Assembly: GCA_944382805.1 (NCBI GenBank)
Contig: CALWNS010000204.1
Coordinates: 1 to 24,998 of the forward strand
Direction of reading: 5' to 3'
Source: an uncultured Gemmiger sp.
GTDB lineage: Bacteria; Bacillota; Clostridia; Oscillospirales; Ruminococcaceae
Length of the DNA stretch: 24,998 bases
The first letter of the stretch is position 1; the number at the start of each line of letters is the position of its first letter. The position numbers and the translations under genes were made by a program. This document shows, in pieces, positions 14,402 through 22,793 of this stretch. Under the pieces are notes generated by a model. The model was not told where the DNA came from. It did no database searches and saw only the letters and a list, made by a program, of their open reading frames with translations.

Positions 14402-15841
14402 TTATTCGGCCGAGTAGGTGATGGTACCGGCGCTCGGGTGAGCGGGGTCGTAGTCCTCGATGATCACGCGCTGGGTGCTGCCGTTCTGCAAAGCGCGCTC
14501 CAGGGCGTCGTTGTAACGGGTGTTCAGGTCCTCGATGCACTCGTCGGCGGTGGCGTTGCCCAGGATGGCGTTCCAGATGGTGATGCCGTAGTCATCGCCG
14601 TCCACGGTAACGGCCGGCGGGGTGGGATACACGTCCTCGTAATCCTTCAGGGCGAAGTCCGCCAGGCGGCCGGTCTTGGAAGGGTCGATCTTGCCGCTCA
14701 TGTAGCTGGACAGGGGCAGGGTGTAGCCGCCCTCCAGGTAGCCCTTCATGAAGTCCTCGCTGGAGAAGTACTTGATAACCTCCCAAGCCTGGTCCTTGCA
14801 GTCAGAGTTGGTCAGCATGGTAAAGCCGAAGTTGGGGGTGCATTCCAGCGCGCCGGTGACCTCGCCGTTCAGCGTGGGCAGTTCGGCAACGCCCCACTCG
14901 AAGGAGCAGGGGAACTGGTCGGTAAAGACGCCGGCTTCCTGGGAAGCGTTGCCCCAGATGGCGAAGGCGCCCTGCGCGAACAGCGCGCGGGAGTTATCGA
15001 CGCCCTGGGTCTCGGAGCCGGGCAGCTGGGACTGATCCTTAAAGATCTGCTGGGCCTGCTCGATCAGGGGCTTCCAGCTGGAGAAGTCGTAGGTGCCGGT
15101 GGTGTAGTCATAGCCGCGATAGGTGCAGCCGCTCATGGTGCCGACGCCTTCCAGCCAGCGGCCGAACGGGCCGGAGGAGGTAAAGCCGAAGCCGTAGGTG
15201 GAGCCGCCGCCCGCTTCGGTCACGGCCTTGCCGGCCTCGACCAGTTCGGACAGGGTGGTGGGCACGCTGTCATAGCCGGCGGCGGACAGCAGGTCGGGGT
15301 TGTACTCGATGCGGGTGCCGGAGCGCACGCCGTTGGCCACCCAGTAGATGTCGTCGCCGATGGAGTTCAGGCCCTCGTACATATGGTCATAGGCCTCGGT
15401 CACGGTCTGGAACTCCTCGTCCTCGGCAATGTAGCTGCTCAGGGACTCGAACATACCGCCGTTGACGTAGTCGGACAGGGTCATGCCGTCCGAAGCGGCG
15501 ATGGTGATGACGTCGGGCGCGGTGTTGGCCTGGAACGCCATCTGGATGGAGTTGGCCCAGTCGTCGGTCATGATCGTGTACTCGATCTGGATGTCGGTGT
15601 GGCTGGCGTTGAACTCCTCGATCATCTGGGTCATGTAGGTCTCGTCATGGCGGTTGTTGGACCAGACTTCGACCACGACGGCGTCGCCGGAAGCGGCGGC
15701 CTCGCCGGAAGCGCCCTCGTTGGTGGCGCCTTCGCCCGCGGTGCTGCCGGAGGAACCGGTGCCGCCGCAAGCGGCCAGCATACCGGCGGCCATGGCGACG
15801 GCGGTCACCTTGGCCAGCGTGCGTTTGCTTGCAAGTTTCAT
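14402..15841 (-). CDS. Extracellular sugar-binding lipoprotein of ABC importer
   Basis: A 479-aa family 1 solute-binding protein that would capture oligosaccharide outside the membrane and deliver it to the two permeases. The signal peptide MKLASKRTLAKVTAVAMAAG runs into lipobox LAAC with Cys25 as the lipidated residue. A Gly/Ser/Ala/Glu-rich linker follows before the folded domain begins near VVVEVWSNNRHDETYMTQMI. WANSIQMAFQANTAPDVITI is a typical SBP_bac_1 stretch. The ATG at 15841 follows AAAGGAG with 9-nt spacing; the longer in-frame start at 15946 reads through the leader and is rejected. It is the first gene of the operon, divergent from the two-component system. The ligand is unknown; alpha-mannosides are likely from the neighbours. 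Confidence 0.93.
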   Translation of the reverse strand: MKLASKRTLAKVTAVAMAAGMLAACGGTGSSGSTAGEGATNEGASGEAAASGDAVVVEVWSNNRHDETYMTQMIEEFNASHTDIQIEYTIMTDDWANSIQMAFQANTAPDVITIAASDGMTLSDYVNGGMFESLSSYIAEDEEFQTVTEAYDHMYEGLNSIGDDIYWVANGVRSGTRIEYNPDLLSAAGYDSVPTTLSELVEAGKAVTEAGGGSTYGFGFTSSGPFGRWLEGVGTMSGCTYRGYDYTTGTYDFSSWKPLIEQAQQIFKDQSQLPGSETQGVDNSRALFAQGAFAIWGNASQEAGVFTDQFPCSFEWGVAELPTLNGEVTGALECTPNFGFTMLTNSDCKDQAWEVIKYFSSEDFMKGYLEGGYTLPLSSYMSGKIDPSKTGRLADFALKDYEDVYPTPPAVTVDGDDYGITIWNAILGNATADECIEDLNTRYNDALERALQNGSTQRVIIEDYDPAHPSAGTITYSAE

Positions 15842-15935
15842 GTGAAATTTCTCCTTTCTGAGCTTGCCTTTTCCCGGGGAACGCCCCGGTTTGTCTGGAC
15901 TCCGCCGCTCGACCCGGCGGTGTCCCGATGTAAAC

Positions 15936-15964
15936 ATCCTACCCATTTTTGCTTGTGTTTTACA
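15936..15964 (-). promoter_or_regulatory. Candidate weak promoter of the importer operon
   Basis: On the minus strand, TAGGAT (complement of 15936-15941) is a fair -10 and TGTAAA (complement of 15959-15964) a poor -35, 17 bp apart. A weak -35 is what one expects of a promoter that needs an activator such as the neighbouring AraC-type response regulator. The predicted start near 15930 leaves a leader of roughly 90 nt. Confidence 0.4.
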
Positions 15965-15978
15965 GGACGTTTTTCATC

Positions 15979-15995
15979 GGAAGTGTAACACTTCC
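15979..15995. promoter_or_regulatory. Perfect 17-nt palindrome, candidate activator site
   Basis: GGAAGTGT and ACACTTCC are exact inverted repeats around a single central base. The centre (15987) is about 57 bp upstream of the predicted importer start site, a usual distance for an activator. The response regulator encoded at 16246 is the obvious candidate to bind it; this is inference. Confidence 0.5.
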
Positions 15996-16045
15996 CAATG
16001 AAAACAGTCAAAACGGCTCATTTTACACAAACCGGTGTTTTTGGA

Positions 16046-16064
16046 TTTGTGCTGTATGCACAAA
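16046..16064. promoter_or_regulatory. Second inverted repeat in the divergent region
   Basis: TTTGTGC (16046-16052) and GCACAAA (16058-16064) flank TGTAT. The symmetry extends imperfectly outward (GGA...TCC with two extra bases on one side). It ends 17 bp before the -35 of the response-regulator promoter, so it could be an operator for that gene. Confidence 0.45.
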
Positions 16065-16081
16065 AATCCTATGGGCGGACG

Positions 16082-16110
16082 TTGCAAAGCATTTTTTGGT
16101 ATGGTATAGT
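16082..16110 (+). promoter_or_regulatory. Sigma-A promoter of the two-component system
   Basis: TTGCAA (16082-16087) and TATAGT (16105-16110) are 17 bp apart. The predicted start near 16117 gives a leader of about 130 nt that contains two strong hairpins. The rest of the 404-bp gap (15842-16245) shows no open gene. Confidence 0.65.
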
Positions 16111-16149
16111 GTGTGCAGCGAAAGACCGGCCGCGCGCCGGCAAGATCAT

Positions 16150-16212
16150 CGGGAAAGGCCCCGCGGGGCCTTTCCCGCCGGGGGGCGCCCCCGGCGCTTT
16201 CTTTATTTTAAT
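16150..16212 (+). terminator. Tandem leader hairpins, the second terminator-like, before the response regulator
   Basis: The first element is a perfect 28-nt palindrome (16150-16177) with arms CGGGAAAGGCCCCG and its complement. The second has arms GCCGGGGG (16177-16184) and CCCCCGGC (16188-16195) with a 3-nt loop, followed by TTTCTTTATTTT. That is the form of an intrinsic terminator pointing into the gene. Its position, after the promoter and about 35 nt before the ATG, suggests attenuation. GGGGC of the first hairpin could pair with GCCCC of the second, offering an alternative fold; this is inference. Confidence 0.65.
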
Positions 16213-16245
16213 TATACACCCGGGCAGAATTTGGGAGGTGGGGGC

Positions 16246-17814
16246 ATGAACGAGAAGGTCACGATCCTGATCGCGGACGACGAGCGGTCGATCCGCACGG
16301 GGCTGAAAGCCATTGTGGAACGCCTGCTGGAACAGGCGCTGGTGGTGGGCTGCGTGGATACCGGCGTCAAGGCGCTGGACATTTTAACGCGCTACAAGCC
16401 GGACATCGCCATTTTGGACATCAATATGCCGGAGATGGACGGGCTGGAGGTCATACGCCGCGCCGGCGAACAGGCGCTGCCCACCCGCTTTTTGATCCTG
16501 AGCGGGTACGAGGAGTTCGCCTATGCGCAGAAAGCCATCCGCTACGGGGTAAAAAGCTACTTCCTCAAGCCGCTGGATATGGAGGAGTTCCGCGCCGCGC
16601 TTTTGCAGCAGTGCCAGGAGGTGCTGGCCGGCCGCAAGAGCGCGCCTTCGGACACGGCGACCCTGGCGCGGCTGGTGGAAAGTTCCCGCGTGCTGTTTTT
16701 GAACCGGCTGCTGGGCAGCCGCGGCGGGTCGAACGCCGCCGCCATGGAAAGCCTGCCGCTGAACATTGCAAACGGCCCCAACTGCGTGGCGGTGTTTTTG
16801 CTGGGCCGCGCGCCGGGCGCGCCCGCCGCCGCGGCGCTGCTGCGCGAGGTGGTGGCCCCGGCGTTTTTCGGCCTTTCGGCCGAATGCTGGCTGCACGAGG
16901 ACGACCAGATCGTGGCGCTGTTCAACGTGCCGGCGGGCAGCACCGCCTGCCCGGCGGACCTGCGCGCGCGGCTGGTGCAGTGCGCCGGCGAGATGCGCCG
17001 CCGCGGCGCGCGGGTGGACGTGGGCCTGGGCGACGTGGCCCCCGACTGGAACCAGACCTGCCATTCCTTCTCTTTGGCGCAGGAGGCGCTGACCTACCGC
17101 ATCTACAGCCCGGACATCGATGTGTACGACCCCGGCGTGATCACGCAGCAGCGGTCGGCCTTTTCGCGCGACAGCATCGACTTTGCCCCGCTGATCGACG
17201 CCATCCTGGAGCATGACGCCGAGGGCATCCGCACCTACTGCGATGCGTTTTTCCAGGCGCTTTTGTACGTAAAAATGCCGCCGCCCAGCTTTGTGGTGGG
17301 GATGTGTATGTACCTGGTGCTCAACACCCAAAAGCAGATCCAGGAGCGCCAGCCCGACCGCAAGCTGGAGCTGGAATTTTCTTACGACGAACTGAACGAC
17401 TACGACAGCCTGGACGGGATGCGCGGCTGGCTGTACGACTTTTTTGCCCGCTACAGCGAGCTGATCCGCGATACCGATACCGGCGACAACCGCCTGATCC
17501 GCACCGCGAAGGAGTATATCCGCGACCATTTGAGCAGCAACCTGAAAGCCCGCGACGTGGCCGCCCAGGTCAATTTGAGCGAGGCGTACTTTACCATCTA
17601 TTTCAAGGAGAAAACGGGGGTCAACTTCCGCGATTATCTGCTGCACGCGCGCATCGAACAGGCCAAGCGCCTGCTGCGCAGCCAGAACGTGAACGTGAGC
17701 GAGGTGGCCTACCGCACCGGCTACCAGGACTACCGCAGCTTTTCCCGCGCGTTCAAGCACGAGACCGGCTTGACGCCCTCGGAGTACCAGAACCGGCAAA
17801 AGGGCGAAAAGTAA
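16246..17814 (+). CDS. AraC-type response regulator (YesN-like)
   Basis: Cytoplasmic transcription factor of 522 aa, typical for YesN-type regulators. The N-terminal receiver (1-about 120) has the acidic pair Asp11/Asp12, phospho-acceptor Asp58 in AILDINMPEMDG, Ser86 in LILSGYEEF and Lys108 in FLKPL. A long middle region of about 280 residues without an obvious motif follows. The C-terminal AraC domain (about 415-515) has both helix-turn-helices: LKARDVAAQVNLSEAYFTIY and VSEVAYRTGYQDYRSFSRAF. The ATG at 16246 is placed by GGAGGT six bases upstream; the longer in-frame start at 15949 would run through the promoter and leader hairpins. The sensor kinase follows by 33 nt. It most likely activates the divergent importer operon. 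Confidence 0.93.
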   Translation: MNEKVTILIADDERSIRTGLKAIVERLLEQALVVGCVDTGVKALDILTRYKPDIAILDINMPEMDGLEVIRRAGEQALPTRFLILSGYEEFAYAQKAIRYGVKSYFLKPLDMEEFRAALLQQCQEVLAGRKSAPSDTATLARLVESSRVLFLNRLLGSRGGSNAAAMESLPLNIANGPNCVAVFLLGRAPGAPAAAALLREVVAPAFFGLSAECWLHEDDQIVALFNVPAGSTACPADLRARLVQCAGEMRRRGARVDVGLGDVAPDWNQTCHSFSLAQEALTYRIYSPDIDVYDPGVITQQRSAFSRDSIDFAPLIDAILEHDAEGIRTYCDAFFQALLYVKMPPPSFVVGMCMYLVLNTQKQIQERQPDRKLELEFSYDELNDYDSLDGMRGWLYDFFARYSELIRDTDTGDNRLIRTAKEYIRDHLSSNLKARDVAAQVNLSEAYFTIYFKEKTGVNFRDYLLHARIEQAKRLLRSQNVNVSEVAYRTGYQDYRSFSRAFKHETGLTPSEYQNRQKGEK

Positions 17815-17847
17815 CGCCCCGCGCCCCGCTTGGCAAAGGGGGTAGGT

Positions 17848-19722
17848 ATGCAAAAGATCCGTGAATATTTCCGCACGCGCATGGCGGCGCGGCTGTGGCT
17901 GGCGCTGGTGGGCACGGTGTTGTGCGTGACGCTGTGCATCCTGCTGCTGGCCGCCGTGCTGTTCAACGGCTTTATGATGGGCAACGCCGCCGGCGCCGGC
18001 GCGCGCCAGACCCAGGCCGCGGCGTCCGATTTTGACCGCAGCTTCCGCGATATGATGGAGCGCATGGTGTGGCGGGCCGCTTCGGCCGATTTTGTGGAGC
18101 ACGCGTTGGCCGCCGCCAGCGCCGACGACGCGGGCTTCACCGCCGCCAATAACGCGCTGCAGGACGACATCGACGCCTTTATCCACACCAGCGACCTGGT
18201 GCGCACGGCCATGGTGGTCACGCCCGGCAGCCGGCCGGGCTGGCGGCCGCACGTGTACTATTTCTACGGCCAGAACCCCGGCGGCCGCACCGAGCAGCTG
18301 CTGGACTTTGACCTTACCGGCGTACAGGGCATCACCATGCTGCCCGCGGCGACCGACCCGGTGTACGGCGGGCGGCTGGTCATCCCGCTGGTGGTGCCGC
18401 TGTATTTTAACACAAACAGCCTGCTGCTGGTGCAAAGCGACCCCGCGCGGGCGGATGTGATCCTGTACCTGTTTTTGGACGCCCAGACGGTGGCCGACCA
18501 CCTGGCGCTTTCCTGCGATGAGGAATACCGCGGCACGCTGTACCTGGCCCGGGCGGACGGCACGCCGCTGAGCCTGGCCGCCGGGGCCGAAGGCCCCGCC
18601 GCCGACCCCACGCTGCGCGCTTTGCTGGGCGAAGCCGCCGGCCGCGGCGAACGGCAGCTGCGCTATAAGGGCGACTATGTGTACCTGGAGCCGGTCTCCG
18701 TGTGGGACGGGCTGTACCTGGTCAACGTCCTGCCGCAGGAAAACCTGCTGGCCTGGCGCGATACCATCTTTACGCTGCTGCTGCTCATCGCGCTGACCAG
18801 CGTGGCGGCCATCACGCTGGTGTGTACGCTGCTTTCCTCCTCGATCGCGCGGCCGATGCACACCCTGACCGAGACGGTGCGCCAGATCGAGGACGGGCGC
18901 TATACCGGGCGGCTGCAGTTCCCCGGCCGGCAGGACGAGATCGGCCAGCTGGAACGCGCGCTGGACACGATGCAAAAGACCATCGTGCGGCAGATGCACG
19001 ACATCCGCGCCACCGAACAGGAAAAGTTCAACACCCAGATGCAGCTGCTGACCGAGCAGATCAACCCCCACTTTTTGTACAACACGCTGGAGTTCATCAA
19101 CATGGAGGTGCTGACCGGCCGGCCGGAGAACGCCAGCCGCATGATCGCCGCCCTGGGCGAATACTGCCGCATCTCGCTGGCTTACGGCGACAACGCGCAC
19201 AGCATCGCCCGCGAACTGGACCAGGCCGCCGCCTATGTGGACATTATGAGCGACCGGTTCAGCCATGCGGTGGAGCTGGTGGTGGACGTGCCGCCCGCTT
19301 TGCGGGAAAAAATGCTGCTGAAATGTACGCTGCAGCCGCTGGTGGAAAACAGCCTGAAGCACGGGTTCGACCTTTCGGGCGGCGGGGTGCCGCTGCCGCC
19401 CAAGGTGTACGTGGCCATGCGGGTGGAGGGCGCGGATCTTGTGATCGCCGTGACAGACAACGGCCAGGGCATCGACATCCCGCGCGCGGAAAAGATCCTG
19501 CGCGAAGGGCGCGGCGGCCAGAAGGACCGGCACATCGGCCTGCACAACATCTACGAGCGCCTGCGTGCTTATTACGGGCGGGCGGATTTTACCTTCACCT
19601 CGGCCCCCTACTTTGAGAACACGGTGGAAATACGCCTGCCCGCGCGCTTTTTTGACTCTTGCGCCCCCGGCCCTGCCGCCGCCGGGCCGCCCGGCCCCGA
19701 TGCGGCCGCGCCAAAAACTTGA
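17848..19722 (+). CDS. Sensor histidine kinase (YesM-like)
   Basis: Membrane sensor kinase of 624 aa, partner of the response regulator just upstream. TM1 is about residues 17-43, then an extracytoplasmic sensing region of about 260 residues, then TM2 (about 306-329). HAMP follows (about 330-382, SSSIARPMHTLTETVRQIED). The His_kinase domain has phospho-acceptor His408 in EQINPHFLYNTLEFIN, and the ATPase domain has N-box LQPLVENSLKHGF (495-507) and G-box VTDNGQGIDIP. The end is an Ala/Pro/Gly-rich tail without motifs. I chose the ATG at 17848 after AAGGGGG; the TTG at 17830 would place the ribosome binding site inside the gene. The sensing domain suggests direct or binding-protein-mediated detection of a sugar. 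Confidence 0.93.
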   Translation: MQKIREYFRTRMAARLWLALVGTVLCVTLCILLLAAVLFNGFMMGNAAGAGARQTQAAASDFDRSFRDMMERMVWRAASADFVEHALAAASADDAGFTAANNALQDDIDAFIHTSDLVRTAMVVTPGSRPGWRPHVYYFYGQNPGGRTEQLLDFDLTGVQGITMLPAATDPVYGGRLVIPLVVPLYFNTNSLLLVQSDPARADVILYLFLDAQTVADHLALSCDEEYRGTLYLARADGTPLSLAAGAEGPAADPTLRALLGEAAGRGERQLRYKGDYVYLEPVSVWDGLYLVNVLPQENLLAWRDTIFTLLLLIALTSVAAITLVCTLLSSSIARPMHTLTETVRQIEDGRYTGRLQFPGRQDEIGQLERALDTMQKTIVRQMHDIRATEQEKFNTQMQLLTEQINPHFLYNTLEFINMEVLTGRPENASRMIAALGEYCRISLAYGDNAHSIARELDQAAAYVDIMSDRFSHAVELVVDVPPALREKMLLKCTLQPLVENSLKHGFDLSGGGVPLPPKVYVAMRVEGADLVIAVTDNGQGIDIPRAEKILREGRGGQKDRHIGLHNIYERLRAYYGRADFTFTSAPYFENTVEIRLPARFFDSCAPGPAAAGPPGPDAAAPKT

Positions 19723-19753
19723 ACAAAACTCCAGTAAACTGAACGGCAGACCA

Positions 19754-19783
19754 TAGACAACCCCCGTCCCCTGCGGCTATCGT
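19754..19783 (+). promoter_or_regulatory. Weak candidate promoter for the GH51-GH27 pair
   Basis: TAGACA (19754-19759) and TATCGT (19778-19783) are 18 bp apart in the 147-nt gap between the sensor kinase and GH51. No terminator is visible in this gap, so the two glycosidase genes may also be read from the two-component promoter. Confidence 0.3.
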
Positions 19784-19869
19784 AGGGATAAAGCGGCGGC
19801 GGATTTTAACTTTTTCGGCAGCCCGCAGCGCCGCGTGGGCAAGTACCAGACAAACAAAGGAGACCCGCT

Positions 19870-21399
19870 ATGCAAAAGAATTTTGAACGCCAGGCGGCCA
19901 TGACCGTGGACCGCGACTTTACCATCGCGCCGGTGGACCCGCGCATTTTTGGTTCTTTTATCGAGCACCTGGGCCGCGCCGTGTACGACGGCATCTACTG
20001 CCCCGGCCACCCGCAGGCCGACGCGCAGGGCTTCCGCAAAGATGTGATCGAGCTGGTGCGCGAACTGGGCGTGCCGGTGGTGCGCTACCCCGGCGGCAAC
20101 TTTGTTTCCAGCTTTGTGTGGGAGGACAGCGTCGGCCCCGTGGCCCAGCGCCCGCGCCGCGTGGAGCTGGCCTGGCGCAGCACCGAGACCAACGAGATCG
20201 GCATGGACGAATTTGCCGACTGGGCCAAAAAGGCCGGCACCGAGGTGATGATGGCCGTCAACCTGGGCACCCGCGGCATTGCGGACGCCTGCAACCTGCT
20301 GGAATACTGCAACCACCCCGGCGGGGCCAAGTACAGCGATATGCGCATTGCCAACGGCCACAAGGAGCCGCACAACTTTAAGGTGTGGTGCCTGGGCAAC
20401 GAGATGGACGGCCCCTGGCAGTTCGGCCACAAGACGATGGACGAATACGGCCGCCTGGCCGCCGAGACCGCCAAGGCCATGAAGCAGATCGACCCTTCGA
20501 TCCAGCTGGTGTCCTGCGGCAGCTCCAACGACCATATGCCCACCTTCCCCCAGTGGGAGGCCACCACGCTGGAGCATACCTACGACTATGTGGACTTTGT
20601 CTCGATGCACCAGTACTACGGCAACGAGAAAAACGACACGCAGGACTTTTTGGCCTGCAGCGACGATATGGACGCCTTTATCCGCACGGTTGTGGCGGCC
20701 TGCGACTTTGTGCAGGCCAAAAAGCGCGGCAAAAAGCGCATTGACCTGAGCTTTGACGAATGGAACGTGTGGTTCCACAGCAAGCAGCACGACGACGACC
20801 ACATGGCCAACCAGCCCTGGGGCGTGGCGCCGCCGCTGCTGGAGGACATCTACACCTTTGAGGACGCGCTGCTGGTGGGCGAGATGCTCATCACGCTGCT
20901 GCGCCACGCCGACCGCGTCAAGATGGCCTGCCTGGCCCAGCTGGTCAACGTCATCGCGCCCATCATGACCGATCGTAACGGCGGGCCGGCCTGGCGGCAG
21001 ACCATCTACTACCCGTTCCTGCTGGCCTCCCGCTACGGCCGCGGCACCGCCATGCTGCCGCTGGTGCTTTCGCCCAAAGTCAAGACCAGCAGCCACGGCG
21101 AGGTGGACGCGCTGGTGGCGGTGGCCGTACACAACGAAGCCGCCGGCGAGCTGACGCTGTTCGCCGTGAACCGCGACTTGGAAAACGGCCTGACGCTGCG
21201 CGCCGCGCTGCGCGGGTTCGAAGGCTACGAACTGGCCGAGTGGCTCTCGATGGAGGGCTTTGACCTGAAGGCGACCAACTCGGCCGAAAGCCAGGCCGTG
21301 CGCCCGGCGGCGCGCAGCGGCGCGGCGTTCGAGGACGGCGCGCTGTGCGCCCCGCTGTCCGCCGCTTCGTTCAACGTGCTGCGCCTGAAAAAGAAGTAA
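19870..21399 (+). CDS. abfA: GH51 alpha-L-arabinofuranosidase
   Basis: Retaining exo-glycosidase of 509 aa, a normal length for intracellular GH51 enzymes, releasing L-arabinofuranose from arabinan or arabinoxylan oligosaccharides. IFGSFIEHLGRAVYDGIY (26-43) and VRYPGGNFVSSFVWED (71-86) are family signatures. The acid/base is Glu178 in KVWCLGNEMDGPWQ and the nucleophile Glu297 in SFDEWNVW. A C-terminal beta-sandwich ends the protein. There is no signal peptide, so substrates must be imported. The ATG at 19870 follows AAAGGAGA. It is followed directly by a GH27 gene whose ribosome binding site overlaps its stop codon, so the two are cotranscribed. Confidence 0.95.
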   Translation: MQKNFERQAAMTVDRDFTIAPVDPRIFGSFIEHLGRAVYDGIYCPGHPQADAQGFRKDVIELVRELGVPVVRYPGGNFVSSFVWEDSVGPVAQRPRRVELAWRSTETNEIGMDEFADWAKKAGTEVMMAVNLGTRGIADACNLLEYCNHPGGAKYSDMRIANGHKEPHNFKVWCLGNEMDGPWQFGHKTMDEYGRLAAETAKAMKQIDPSIQLVSCGSSNDHMPTFPQWEATTLEHTYDYVDFVSMHQYYGNEKNDTQDFLACSDDMDAFIRTVVAACDFVQAKKRGKKRIDLSFDEWNVWFHSKQHDDDHMANQPWGVAPPLLEDIYTFEDALLVGEMLITLLRHADRVKMACLAQLVNVIAPIMTDRNGGPAWRQTIYYPFLLASRYGRGTAMLPLVLSPKVKTSSHGEVDALVAVAVHNEAAGELTLFAVNRDLENGLTLRAALRGFEGYELAEWLSMEGFDLKATNSAESQAVRPAARSGAAFEDGALCAPLSAASFNVLRLKKK

Positions 21400-21413
21400 G
21401 GAGGGGCGGCCCG

Positions 21414-22745
21414 ATGCTGTTCAAAAATTCCGATACCGCAGCCACCCCGCCCATGGGCTGGAACAGCTACGACTACTACGACACCACCGTGACCGAGGCC
21501 GCCGTGCGCGCCAACGCCGAGGTGATGGCCCGCGAGCTGCGCCCCTACGGCTGGCAGTATGTGGTGGTGGACATCCAGTGGTACGCCAGGGACGCCGGCA
21601 CGCGCCGGCAGGAGTACCAGTACATCCCGTTCGGCGACCACGCCATGGACGAATACGGCCGCCTGCAGCCCGACCCGGCGCGGTTCCCCTCTTCGGCCGG
21701 GGGCAGGGGCTTCGGCCCGCTGGCCGACTATATCCACAGCCTGGGGTTAAAGTTCGGCATCCACATCATGCGCGGCATCCCGCGGGCGGCGGCCCACCGC
21801 CACCTGCCGGTACACGGCACGGCCTACACCGCCGCCGACCTGGCCGACTACGCCAGCATCTGCGGCTGGAACCCCGATATGTACGGCGTGCGCGCCGGCC
21901 ACCCGGCCGCCCAGGCGTACTACGACGACCTGATCGCCTTGTACGCGGCCTGGGGCGTGGACTTTATCAAGTGCGACGACATCGCCAACACCAATATCTA
22001 CCCGCACGCGCCCTACAGCGGCAAGGCGGAGATCGAGTACCTGCACAACGCCATCCTGCATTCGGGGCGGGACATCGTGCTTTCGCTTTCGCCGGGGCCG
22101 GCCTTGATCGAACAGGCGTGGCACTATGCGCAGAACGCCAATATGTGGCGCATCACCGACGATCTGTGGGACAAGTGGGCGGATGTGCGCGCCATGTTCG
22201 ACCGCTGCGAGCTGTGGCAGAACCATGTGGCGCCCGGCGCGTTCCCGGACTGCGATATGCTGCCGCTGGGGCGCATCGGCGCGGGCTTTGGCCCGGGGGC
22301 CGAGCGCGATACCCGCTTAACGCGCGACGAGCAAAAGACCGTGGTGACGCTGTGGTGCCTGTTCGGTTCGCCCCTGATGCTGGGGGCCGAGCTGACCCGC
22401 CTGGACGAATGGACCAAAAGCCTTGTCACCAACCGCGAAGTGCTGCGCCTGCTGCCGCCAAGCTACCGCCCGCGGCAGTTCGCCAAGGACGAAGCCGGCT
22501 GCGTGTGGACCTGCACCGGCCCGGCGGACGAAACCGGCGCGCCGGAGCGGTATATCGCCTGCTTCAACTTTACCGATGCGCCGCGCGCGATGGCGGCGGA
22601 TACCGGCGCGGTGCAGGCGTTCTGGCCCGCCGGCCCGGCCGCGCAGGCGCGCGAGTTGTGGACCGGCGAAACGCTGGCCCTGCCGGGCGGCCGCCTGGTT
22701 TGCACCGTGGCCCCCCACGGCGCGGCGCTGTTCCGCCTGGTTTGA
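21414..22745 (+). CDS. GH27 glycosidase, probable beta-L-arabinopyranosidase (alpha-galactosidase-like)
   Basis: 443-aa GH27 enzyme with TIM barrel and C-terminal beta domain, close to the length of the characterised Geobacillus arabinopyranosidase Abp as I recall it (448 aa). TPPMGWNSYDYYD is the family start signature. The nucleophile is probably Asp188 in DFIKCDD and the acid/base Asp250 in MWRITDDLWD. Where alpha-galactosidases have a DD pair contacting the galactose hydroxymethyl, this protein has VVVDIQWY, with Ile54 in the second position. In Abp an Ile at the equivalent position (Ile67) was reported to favour arabinopyranose over galactose. Together with the cotranscribed GH51 gene, this favours arabinose release. 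No signal peptide. The ATG at 21414 is 14 nt past the GH51 stop, with AAGGAGGGG overlapping that stop. Alpha-galactosidase remains possible. Confidence 0.82.
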   Translation: MLFKNSDTAATPPMGWNSYDYYDTTVTEAAVRANAEVMARELRPYGWQYVVVDIQWYARDAGTRRQEYQYIPFGDHAMDEYGRLQPDPARFPSSAGGRGFGPLADYIHSLGLKFGIHIMRGIPRAAAHRHLPVHGTAYTAADLADYASICGWNPDMYGVRAGHPAAQAYYDDLIALYAAWGVDFIKCDDIANTNIYPHAPYSGKAEIEYLHNAILHSGRDIVLSLSPGPALIEQAWHYAQNANMWRITDDLWDKWADVRAMFDRCELWQNHVAPGAFPDCDMLPLGRIGAGFGPGAERDTRLTRDEQKTVVTLWCLFGSPLMLGAELTRLDEWTKSLVTNREVLRLLPPSYRPRQFAKDEAGCVWTCTGPADETGAPERYIACFNFTDAPRAMAADTGAVQAFWPAGPAAQARELWTGETLALPGGRLVCTVAPHGAALFRLV

Positions 22746-22748
22746 GCC

Positions 22749-22777
22749 TTGACGGCCGCCGCCCGCGGCCCTATAAT
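22749..22777 (+). promoter_or_regulatory. Sigma-A promoter of the MATE exporter gene
   Basis: TTGACG (22749-22754) and a perfect TATAAT (22772-22777) are separated by 17 bp, starting three bases past the GH27 stop codon. The predicted start is near 22784, giving a leader of about 70 nt. Confidence 0.8.
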
Positions 22778-22793
22778 GATACACAGCGCAAGC

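Noticed and set aside
15842..15946. Longer start for the binding lipoprotein at 15946, and similar upstream extensions for the permease (14310) and MATE (22749)
   Set aside because: Each extension translates leader or terminator sequence and bypasses a strong ribosome binding site at the internal start; for the lipoprotein it would also bury the signal peptide.
16384..19545. Minus-strand open frame of 1053 codons opposite the two-component genes
   Set aside because: Low-complexity shadow; the plus strand has clear receiver, AraC, HAMP and histidine kinase motifs.
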